Shown here in pieces: positions 10,584 to 18,298 of a stretch of DNA of 27,350 nucleotides. Both the position numbers and the translations under genes were made by a program. Each line of letters begins with the position of its first letter. Positions within the stretch are counted from its first letter, which is position 1. The notes under the pieces were generated by a model. It was not told the DNA's origin, ran no database searches, and worked only from the letters and a program-made list of their open reading frames with translations. The DNA comes from Polaromonas sp. Its GTDB lineage: Bacteria; Pseudomonadota; Gammaproteobacteria; Burkholderiales; Burkholderiaceae. The stretch is taken from the NCBI GenBank assembly GCA_013823505.1, contig PNMH01000050.1, positions 1 to 27,350 on the forward strand, read 5' to 3'.

Positions 10584-11534
10584 ATGCTCGGCATCCAGAA
10601 CCACCGCCTCACCGGCCCCGACGTGAGCTTTCGCGCCACGCCCAACGTGGGTGGCGCCCTGCGCCCGCGCTACGTGGTGCTGCACTACACGGCCGGGCGC
10701 ACATTGGAGAGTTCGGTGGAGTCGCTTTGCACGAAAAAGCCGCAGGGCAATGCATCGGCCCACATCGTGCTCGGGCGGGACGGTCGCATCGTGCAGCTCG
10801 CGCCGTTCAACGCCGTGACCTGGCACGCCGGAGTGAGCCAGTGGAACGGGCTCGATGGTTTGAACCACCACGCCATCGGGATCGAGATGGACAACGCCGG
10901 CCTGCTGCACCGCGAAGGAGAACGCTGCGTGTCGTGGTTCGGCAAAACCTACCCCGACAACGAAGTGGTGATGGCCGAACACCGGCACGGTGGTGGTGTT
11001 CGGCCCTGGCACCACTTCACCGAGGTGCAGATCGAGCGGGCATTGCAGCTGTGCGAGGTGCTGGTGGCGCACTACGGTCTGCAGGATGTGCTGGGCCACG
11101 AAGACATCGCACGCGGACGCAAGGTCGACCCGGGCCCTGCGTTTCCGCTGGCCGCCGTGCGCAGCCGCGCGCTGGGCCGCGGGGCCGATGTGTCGGTGCG
11201 CCTCGTGGTGAACGCCGCCAGCCTGAACATCCGCAGCGGCCCGGCCGCCGAGTTCCCGAAGGTGGCGCCCGCGCTCAAGCGCGGCGCCGAGCTCGTTCTG
11301 CTGGAGCCGCAAGACCGCTGGAGCCGCGTGGCGGTGGTGGGTGCCACCGATCTGGAGGGCTGGGTTTGCAACGACTTCGTGACACGCCAGGCCACCCCGC
11401 GGGCCGGCCCCACGGTGCTCTCACGCACGCAACGCGCCGTGCCGCTGCCCACACGAAGCCGCGCCACCACCGCAGCCACGCCCAGAAAACGCGCGGCACC
11501 GGCGAAGAAAAGCACCACGCGCGCCGCGCGCTGA
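10584..11534 (+). CDS. N-acetylmuramoyl-L-alanine amidase (Amidase_2) with SH3 domain
   Basis: Predicted zinc amidase that cuts the MurNAc-L-Ala bond of peptidoglycan or its fragments. Residues 28-190 match the Amidase_2/AmpD/PGRP fold: zinc ligand His34 in YVVLHYTAG, substrate block NASAHIVLGRDG (56-67), IGIEMDNAG (98-106), and ligands His172 and Asp182 in GHEDIARGRKVDPG (171-184). Residues 205-267 form a bacterial SH3 domain (LNIRSGP, then EGWVCNDFV). The last ~45 residues are a basic, Ala/Thr/Pro-rich low-complexity tail (RKRAAPAKKSTTRAAR). No signal peptide or lipobox is seen, so it would be cytosolic unless exported by another route. Start ATG 10584 has GGGAGGG about 7 bases upstream. 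It is co-directional with the caspase gene and 33 bases before the next gene. Confidence 0.92.
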   Translation: MLGIQNHRLTGPDVSFRATPNVGGALRPRYVVLHYTAGRTLESSVESLCTKKPQGNASAHIVLGRDGRIVQLAPFNAVTWHAGVSQWNGLDGLNHHAIGIEMDNAGLLHREGERCVSWFGKTYPDNEVVMAEHRHGGGVRPWHHFTEVQIERALQLCEVLVAHYGLQDVLGHEDIARGRKVDPGPAFPLAAVRSRALGRGADVSVRLVVNAASLNIRSGPAAEFPKVAPALKRGAELVLLEPQDRWSRVAVVGATDLEGWVCNDFVTRQATPRAGPTVLSRTQRAVPLPTRSRATTAATPRKRAAPAKKSTTRAAR

Positions 11535-11567
11535 ACACCACCGCACCGCCGCCACGGAAAGACCCCC

Positions 11568-14500
11568 ATGAGCACCGCCGCCGCCGCACCGATCACCTTC
11601 ATCGTTCGCGGCCAGCCGCAAGCCGCTGCGGGCGCCACACGCGGCGGGGCTAGCGGCGCCGCTGTGGCTTTCGGCGGGCGCGGGCAGACCGTGCAACGCG
11701 TGCTGGTCGGGGCCACCCGCGGCAGCAGCGACACCGTGCGGCTCACCGCGCGACCCGGTCTGGATGCGGTGGTGCTGCACATCAGCAACGGCCCCTCGCT
11801 CATGCTGCACCCCGAGACCGCGCGCGACCTGATGCTGGCGCAGTCGGGACCCACGCGCAGCGGCGCGCCGTCACCCCCGCGCAGCCGCTCCGCCGACAGC
11901 GCAACCACCGAGGTCCAGGTGCCTGCGCAACTCGGCTGGCAGGGGCTGGAGCGGGCCGGCGCCACGCGCGGTGCGACGCGCGGGCGGCTGGGCGATGTGC
12001 TGCTCTCGGCCGTGGAGGTGGTCACCGGTCTGCTGCTGGAGCCGGCCTCCCGCATCACGGCCGCAAAAATCGCCGCACGCGTCGACGATCAGGTGGACGC
12101 TGGTCTGTACGCCCTCTCGGCACACAGCTTCGCTGCCCCGCTCAAGGGCAGCGGAAAGCCCCTTGCGAAGCTTCCGCCTGCCGCCGGTCCGGACGAACCC
12201 TTGCTGGTGCTGCTGCACGGCACCTTCTCCAACACGCACGGCACCTTCGGCAAGCTGTGGCAACACCACCCGCAAAAGGTGCGCGAGCTGTTTGCACGCC
12301 ATGGCGACCGCGTGTACGGGTTTGACCACCCCACGCTCATGGCCAGCCCGATCGACAACGCGCTGATGCTGGCCCGCGCGCTGCCCGATGGCGCGCGCGT
12401 GCACCTGCTGACGCATTCGCGCGGTGGCCTCGTGGCCGAGGTGCTGGCGCGCGTGTGCGGGAAGCCCGAGCTGGACGAGAAGTCGCTCGCACCGTTCAAG
12501 ACGCCCGCGCACCGCAACCAGCTCAAGGCGCTGCGCGAGCTGGCCGCCGAGGTGCAGGGACGCAACATCCGTGTGGCGCGGGTGGTGCGCGTGGCCTGTC
12601 CGGCGCGCGGCACGCTGCTGGCCTCCAAACGGCTCGATGCCTATGTGTCGGTGCTGAAGTGGTCGCTCGAACTCGCGGCCATCCCGGTGGCGCCCACGCT
12701 GATCGACTTCATTGGCGAAGTGGCCAGCCAGCGCTGCGACCCGACGCTGATGCCGGGCCTCGAATGCATGATGCCCGAGAGCCCCCTCGTGCAATGGCTT
12801 CACGCCAGCGAGGGCAGCGACGCCGGGCCGGTGCCGGGCCAGCTTCGGGTGGTGGCGGGCGACATTCAGGGCGACTCCATCACCTCATGGGTGAAGACGC
12901 TGCTGGCCGACGCGTTCTACTGGACCGACAACGACCTGGTCGTGCAGACCCGCTCGATGTACGGCGGCGCACCGCGCTCGCCGGCGGGAGGGCACGCGGC
13001 GGCCACCTTCGTGCTGGAGCGCGGCGGCAAGGTCACGCACTTCAGCTACTTCAGCGAGCCGCGCTCGGCCGAGGCCATCTGCAACGCGCTGGTGCAGGAC
13101 GCACCGGCGGGCTTCCTGCCGATCGGTCCGATGTCGTGGGCCGGGAGTTCGAGCGACGGGCTGCGCGGCCTGCCCCGCTCGTCCACCGCACCACCGGCCT
13201 CCGACCGCCCGGCCGTGATCTTGTTGCCGGGCATCCTGGGCAGCCACCTCGCGGTGGACGGCAAGCGCATCTGGCTGAGCGCGCGCATCCTGGGGGGGCT
13301 GGCCCGGCTGGCCTACCCCGACAGCGGCGGGCGCGTGCTGCCCGATGGCGCGATCGGCAGCGTCTACGACGACCTGGCTGGCTTCCTCTCGGCCTCGCAC
13401 GAGGTGATCGAGTTTTCGTTCGACTGGCGCCGCCCCATCGAGGAGGAAGCGGCCCGGCTGGCGGAGGTGATGGATCAGGCCCTCACCGTTCGCTCGGCCA
13501 GCGGCCAACCGGTGCGCCTGGTTGCGCACTCCATGGGCGGCCTGGTGGCGCGCACGGTGCAGCTGGTGCAGCCCGCCGTGTGGCAGCGGTGGCAGGAGCG
13601 CCCTGGGTCGCGCCTGCTGATGCTGGGCACACCCAACGGTGGGTCGTTTGCACCCATGCAGGTGCTCTCGGGCGACGACACCATGGGCAACGCGCTGTCT
13701 GCCTTCGGTCTGCCGTTCCAGGACCACAAGGCGCGGCGCATCATGGCGGCGATGCCGGGTTTCCTGCAGTTGCAGACCGGCCTGCTGGACCCGGCGCTGG
13801 GGCTGGCGCAGAGCGAGCGCTGGCAGGCCCTGGCCGATCAGGACATGAAAGCACTGCTGGAGGCCAACTTCTGGCACGACCCCGGCAGCCAGCGCGCCAT
13901 CTACCGCTGGGGCGTGCCGCCGCAAGACGTGCTCGACCAGGCCGTGGCGCTGCGCCGCCGCCTGGACCAGCAGCGCGACACCGCCCTGCCCGGCTTTCGC
14001 GACCGGTTGGTGATGGTGGTCGGCCACGACCGTTTCACGCCAGCGGGCTTCACGGTCGATCCGCGAGAGGGTCTGGTCTACCTCGACCAACCCGAGGGCG
14101 GCGATGGCCGCGTCACGCTGGAGAGCGCCTTGCTGCCCGGCGTGCGGGCGTGGCGGGTCGACAGCTCCCACGGCGACCTGCCCGATGTGGAGGCCGCGTT
14201 TGAAGCCTACCTGGAACTGCTGCAGAACGGCGACACACAACGCTTGCCGCTGGTGGGTGCCGGGCCGGGCTTGCGCGGTGGCACTGCACCCGCCACAGCG
14301 CTGGTGCGCAGCCGCCCGTCCCGCCAGCGCAGCCCGGTGGTGGTGCCACCCACCGGGCTCGCCGAGCTGCTGGCCCCCGCGGCCGAGCCGTCCACCGCGA
14401 CCGAACAACCCCGCAGCGCGCTGCACGTCAGCGTGCACAACACCAACCTCAAGTTCACCAGCAAGCCGCTGATGGTGGGCCACTACGTTGCGTCCACGCT

Positions 14501-17201
14501 GAGCGGCACCGAGGCGGTGGTCGACCATTTCATCGGCGGCGTGATGTCGGCGTCGCTCGCCGCCGGCCTCTACCCGGAAGCGCCCGGCACGCACCAGGTC
14601 TTCATCAACAACCGGCAGGACCCGGACAGCCCGCTGGCCCTGCCGCGCCCACCCCATGTGGTGGTGGTCGGGCTGGGTTCGGAGGGCAAGCTCAAGAGCA
14701 CGTCGATCACCCAGACCGTCCGGCAGGCCACGCTGGCCTGGGCCCAGCGCGTCGCCGAGGCGCCGGGCGGAGGCCCGACCCAGTTCGAACTGGCGGCCAC
14801 TCTGATTGGCAGCGGCGGCACCGGCATCAGCGTGAGTACCTCGGCGCAGGCGCTGGCCCAGGGCGTGCGCGAGGCCAACGAAAAGCTGGACGCGGGCGGC
14901 TGGCCGCGGGTGAGCCACCTGCACATCGTGGAGCTCTACCTGGATCGCGCCACCGACGCCTGGAACGCCTTGACGCTGCTGTGCGCCAGCGCGCCGGACC
15001 ACTTCACGCTCACACCCACCATCGTCTCGGGCGTGGGCGCGCTGCGCAGGCCGCTGGACAGCGGCTACCGAGGCACCGCCTACGACTTCATCAGCGCCGT
15101 GACGGAGAGCGACGACAGCGGTGAGCCCAGCATCATCTACACGCTGGACACCCAGCGCGCCCGCGCCGAGGTCCGGGCGCAGGCCACGCAGGCGCGGCTG
15201 GTGGGCGAGCTGGTGCGCCGCGCCTCGAACGAGGCCAACCGCGACCGCAACATCGGCCGCACGCTCTTCCAGCTGCTGGTTCCCGTGGAAATGGAGGCCA
15301 GCCTGGGTGGCACCACCGAGCTGCTGCTCGAACTCGACGACGGCACCGCCGCCATCCCATGGGAGCTGCTGGACGCGCCCGATGACGGCCGGGGTGGACC
15401 CGATGCACCCTGGGCCATCCGCAACAAGCTGCTGCGCCGGCTGCGCACCGCTGCGTTTCGCACCCAGGTCAGCGACGCCCGGCCGGACGACTGCGTGCTG
15501 GTGATCGGTGAGCCGCTGTGCGACCCGGCGCTCTACCCGCCGCTGCCGGCCGCACGCGCCGAGGCGGAGGCGGTGGTCGAAGCGCTCAGCGGCCAGCTCG
15601 GGCTGGATGCCTCCCGGGTGCACGGTCTGATCGCACCCGGCGACCACCTGGGGCCCGATGCGGCCGCCGTGACCACCGCGCTGCTGGCACGGCGCTACCG
15701 CGTGGTGCACATCGCCGGCCACGGCGAGCCCGAGCTGCCGCGCCCCGGCAAGCCACCCTTGCTGCGCGGCGTGGTGCTCAGCGACAACACCTTCCTGGGC
15801 CCGCGCGAGGTGCAGGCCATGCGGGTCGTGCCCGAGCTGGTGTTCCTCAACTGCTGCCACCTGGCGGCCGACCCCGACAAACTGCTCAAGGGCGGCTACG
15901 ACCGAGCCCTGTTCGCCGCCGGGGTGGCCAAGCAGCTGATCCGCATCGGCGTGCGCTGTGTGGTGGCAGCGGGCTGGGCGGTGGAAGACGAGCCGGCCAA
16001 CCAGTTCGCCACCGCGTTCTACCGCGCGCTGCTCTCCGGCCAGCGCTTCATGGACGCGGTGCATGCCGGCCGGCTCGCGGCCTACAACGCCAGCCCGCAG
16101 GGCAACACCTGGGCCGCCTACCAGTGCTACGGCGACCCCGACTGGGTGTGGCAACGCAACGAGATCGACACGCGCCGCTCCCCACCGTCGCTGGCCAAGG
16201 TCTATGGCGGCACTGCGTCGCCTGTGGCACTGGCGCTGGCGCTGGAAACGCTGGCGGTGCAAAGCGCCACTCAGGGCGCGGCACCCGAGTCGCAGCGCGA
16301 GAAGATCCGCTACCTGGAGGCCCGCTTCGAGGGCGAATGGGGCAGCATGGGCGCGGTGGCCGAGGCCTATGGCGTGGCGTGGGCCGCGGCGCGCGACATC
16401 GACCGCGCACTGCACTGGTACCGCCGCGCTGTGGCGGCCAACGACGGCAGCGCCTCGGTGAAGGCCAATGAACAGCTCGCCAACCTGGGCGCCCGGCAGG
16501 CCTGGACGCGGCTGCAAAACGCCATCAACCAGGGTGCCAAACCCGCCGCCGTGCAGGCGCTGACGCTGCAAAGCCGCGCCGAGATCGTCGAAGCGGTTCG
16601 GGTGCTGGACGCGCTGGTGGCCTTGTCGCCCACGGTGGAGCGCGAGAGCCTGCTCGGTTCGACCTGGAAGCGCCTGGTCCGGCTCGAAGGTGTGGCCGCT
16701 GGGGGGGCGCCTTCAGCCACCCAGGCGCTGGCCGTCGAGCAAGCCATCGGCCACATGGCCGCCCACTACCGCCGGGCCGAGGCGCTGGCGCTGCAGACCG
16801 GTCAGTCCGACCTGTTCTACCCGGCCCTGAACCTGGTGGCAGCCGAGTTGCTGGCGCGTGCCACCGATCAGCGCTGGTCGGGCTTCGAGCCAGCCCGCCT
16901 TCAGCGCGTGCGCCAGAGCCTGGAACGGAAACGGCGCGAAGACCCGGATTTCTGGAGCGTGGTGGGCCTGCCCGAACTCAGTGTGTACGAGGCCCTGGCC
17001 AGCCACACGCTGGCGCAGCACTTGCCCGGCGTGCTGGCCAGCTTTGACGACATGCACCAGCGCGCCGGCACCCCATGGATGTGGGCCTCGGTGGCCGACC
17101 AGCTCGCCTTCGTGGTGGCGCACTTGCGCGGCATGTCGGCCACCGACCGGCAGGCCGCGGACGAACTGCTGGACGTGCTGCGCAGCTACGCCGCCCCATG
17201 A
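11568..17201 (+). CDS. Giant multidomain protein: two alpha/beta-hydrolases, macro-like, CHAT protease, TPR
   Basis: An 1877-residue protein. Residues 1-170 are a Gly/Ala/Arg-rich N-terminus with four GATRG repeats (22, 48, 131, 135). Hydrolase 1 spans about 205-500: oxyanion strand LLVLLHGTFS (212-221), nucleophile Ser284 in LTHSRGG, candidate His491. Hydrolase 2, LCAT/PGAP1-lipase-like, spans about 545-890: VILLPGILGS (550-559), Ser655 in VAHSMGG, candidate His868 in SSHGD. An Arg-rich linker follows (914-921). Residues 950-1175 contain HVVVVGLGSEGKL and resemble the macro-like N-terminal domain of M17 leucyl aminopeptidases (inference). The CHAT caspase-clan domain spans 1200-1528: IPWELL, His1385 in HIAGHGE, Cys1430 in LVFLNCCHLA. 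The rest is helical with TPR-like repeats (about 1580-1660) and a TPR-associated tail. No signal peptide. Its stop overlaps the TIR gene start (ATGA). CHAT domains are typically activated proteases in conflict or death systems; the substrates here are unknown. Confidence 0.9.
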   Translation: MSTAAAAPITFIVRGQPQAAAGATRGGASGAAVAFGGRGQTVQRVLVGATRGSSDTVRLTARPGLDAVVLHISNGPSLMLHPETARDLMLAQSGPTRSGAPSPPRSRSADSATTEVQVPAQLGWQGLERAGATRGATRGRLGDVLLSAVEVVTGLLLEPASRITAAKIAARVDDQVDAGLYALSAHSFAAPLKGSGKPLAKLPPAAGPDEPLLVLLHGTFSNTHGTFGKLWQHHPQKVRELFARHGDRVYGFDHPTLMASPIDNALMLARALPDGARVHLLTHSRGGLVAEVLARVCGKPELDEKSLAPFKTPAHRNQLKALRELAAEVQGRNIRVARVVRVACPARGTLLASKRLDAYVSVLKWSLELAAIPVAPTLIDFIGEVASQRCDPTLMPGLECMMPESPLVQWLHASEGSDAGPVPGQLRVVAGDIQGDSITSWVKTLLADAFYWTDNDLVVQTRSMYGGAPRSPAGGHAAATFVLERGGKVTHFSYFSEPRSAEAICNALVQDAPAGFLPIGPMSWAGSSSDGLRGLPRSSTAPPASDRPAVILLPGILGSHLAVDGKRIWLSARILGGLARLAYPDSGGRVLPDGAIGSVYDDLAGFLSASHEVIEFSFDWRRPIEEEAARLAEVMDQALTVRSASGQPVRLVAHSMGGLVARTVQLVQPAVWQRWQERPGSRLLMLGTPNGGSFAPMQVLSGDDTMGNALSAFGLPFQDHKARRIMAAMPGFLQLQTGLLDPALGLAQSERWQALADQDMKALLEANFWHDPGSQRAIYRWGVPPQDVLDQAVALRRRLDQQRDTALPGFRDRLVMVVGHDRFTPAGFTVDPREGLVYLDQPEGGDGRVTLESALLPGVRAWRVDSSHGDLPDVEAAFEAYLELLQNGDTQRLPLVGAGPGLRGGTAPATALVRSRPSRQRSPVVVPPTGLAELLAPAAEPSTATEQPRSALHVSVHNTNLKFTSKPLMVGHYVASTLSGTEAVVDHFIGGVMSASLAAGLYPEAPGTHQVFINNRQDPDSPLALPRPPHVVVVGLGSEGKLKSTSITQTVRQATLAWAQRVAEAPGGGPTQFELAATLIGSGGTGISVSTSAQALAQGVREANEKLDAGGWPRVSHLHIVELYLDRATDAWNALTLLCASAPDHFTLTPTIVSGVGALRRPLDSGYRGTAYDFISAVTESDDSGEPSIIYTLDTQRARAEVRAQATQARLVGELVRRASNEANRDRNIGRTLFQLLVPVEMEASLGGTTELLLELDDGTAAIPWELLDAPDDGRGGPDAPWAIRNKLLRRLRTAAFRTQVSDARPDDCVLVIGEPLCDPALYPPLPAARAEAEAVVEALSGQLGLDASRVHGLIAPGDHLGPDAAAVTTALLARRYRVVHIAGHGEPELPRPGKPPLLRGVVLSDNTFLGPREVQAMRVVPELVFLNCCHLAADPDKLLKGGYDRALFAAGVAKQLIRIGVRCVVAAGWAVEDEPANQFATAFYRALLSGQRFMDAVHAGRLAAYNASPQGNTWAAYQCYGDPDWVWQRNEIDTRRSPPSLAKVYGGTASPVALALALETLAVQSATQGAAPESQREKIRYLEARFEGEWGSMGAVAEAYGVAWAAARDIDRALHWYRRAVAANDGSASVKANEQLANLGARQAWTRLQNAINQGAKPAAVQALTLQSRAEIVEAVRVLDALVALSPTVERESLLGSTWKRLVRLEGVAAGGAPSATQALAVEQAIGHMAAHYRRAEALALQTGQSDLFYPALNLVAAELLARATDQRWSGFEPARLQRVRQSLERKRREDPDFWSVVGLPELSVYEALASHTLAQHLPGVLASFDDMHQRAGTPWMWASVADQLAFVVAHLRGMSATDRQAADELLDVLRSYAAP

Positions 17202-18256
17202 ACCGCATCTTCATCAGCTACCGGTCTTCGGACGGCAAGAAGGACGCCGACAGGCTGTGCGCCGACCTCAGCCGGCTCTATGGCGCCGACCAGGTGTTCT
17301 TCGACAAGCAGGACCTGCAGGGTGGGCACTCGTGGCGCAGCGCCATCATGGCGGCGCTGGGCACAAGGCCGGTGGTGCTGTTGCTGGTCACGCCCGAACT
17401 GCTGGGCATGGTGCACCCCGAGGGTGGGCGCCGCATCGACCGGGAAGACGATCCGATCCGCGGCGAGGTGCTGACCGCACAGACCCACGGCGCCACCATC
17501 GTCCCGCTGCTGACCGAGGGCATGGTGATGCCGGCCACCGCCGACATACCGGAGCCCTTGCGTTTTCTGAAGGAGTCGCACGCGCTCAAGCTGCGCACCG
17601 AAGACTGGGCCGACGACCTCGACAAGATCGTGGCCGACCTCGCCACACACGGCATCAAGCCACTGGTGCAACCCAAGCCGAAAGACGATCCCACCAGACG
17701 CGGCTGGGTGCATCGCCTGCAGCGCGGTTTCATGTGGATCGGCGGCATCTTCGTGGGGCTGGTGGTGATCGGTCTTCTGTTTCCCGAAGACGACACCCCC
17801 GATGTCCCACCACCCGGCATGGTGGCTTCGCCGCCGCCGACCGCGGCTGCGCCAGCCTTGCCCAACCGGGACGTTTCGGGCCTGTGGTGGTCGATCGACG
17901 AAGACAACCGGCGCCTGCGGGTGCAGTTCACCGTGAACAACGGTGCGATCCAGCTGCAGACCGACGCCTTCCCGATCGCCTGGTACCCCCGCTGGCAGGC
18001 CTACGCCCTGAGCGTTCGGGACATGGGCCTCATCGTCAACGACGTGCGCTACGTCGGCCAGGGCGTGCTCTCCGATGTGATGGGCATCCCGCGCATCGAG
18101 ATCCCCGTCCAGGCCGTCACCGGCGACGGCCGCGGACCACTGGACACCGGCAGCGTGGTGCTCACCGCCAGCGCCGACGGACGCGAACTCACCGGCCAGC
18201 TCTGGAGCAACGGCGAGCAGGCCGACACCCCGCTGCGGCTCGTGCGCCAACCCTGA
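17198..18256 (+). CDS. TIR-domain protein with membrane anchor and periplasmic domain
   Basis: Residues 1-150 are a TIR domain: RIFISYRSSD (3-12), BB-loop region VFFDKQDLQGGHSWRSAI (33-50), strand PVVLLLVTPEL (58-68), and IRGEVLTA with Glu90 in the place of the catalytic Glu of bacterial TIR NADases. A basic stretch (TRRGWVHRLQRG) precedes one membrane helix (about 178-195), then acidic residues, so the TIR domain should face the cytosol. A Pro-rich linker (203-225) leads to a soluble domain of about 125 residues (NRDVSGLWWSIDE onward) in the periplasm, family not recognised, rich in beta-like strands. TIR domains hydrolyse NAD+ or make cyclic signals in bacterial immunity. The start overlaps the giant protein's stop by 4 bases, so the two are translationally coupled and probably act together. 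Confidence 0.92.
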   Translation: MNRIFISYRSSDGKKDADRLCADLSRLYGADQVFFDKQDLQGGHSWRSAIMAALGTRPVVLLLVTPELLGMVHPEGGRRIDREDDPIRGEVLTAQTHGATIVPLLTEGMVMPATADIPEPLRFLKESHALKLRTEDWADDLDKIVADLATHGIKPLVQPKPKDDPTRRGWVHRLQRGFMWIGGIFVGLVVIGLLFPEDDTPDVPPPGMVASPPPTAAAPALPNRDVSGLWWSIDEDNRRLRVQFTVNNGAIQLQTDAFPIAWYPRWQAYALSVRDMGLIVNDVRYVGQGVLSDVMGIPRIEIPVQAVTGDGRGPLDTGSVVLTASADGRELTGQLWSNGEQADTPLRLVRQP

Positions 18257-18298
18257 CCCATCACCCACAACCCACCACCAAGACCCGAGGAGATCCCC

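Noticed and set aside
10584..11534. Housekeeping AmpD recycling amidase
   Set aside because: Extra SH3 domain, basic tail and an operon of effector-type genes do not fit AmpD, although a recycling role cannot be excluded from sequence alone.
12885..16571. Minus-strand ORF of 1228 codons inside the giant gene
   Set aside because: Long antisense shadow with His/Gln/Gly/Arg-rich, motif-free sequence; the plus strand carries clear hydrolase and CHAT motifs throughout.
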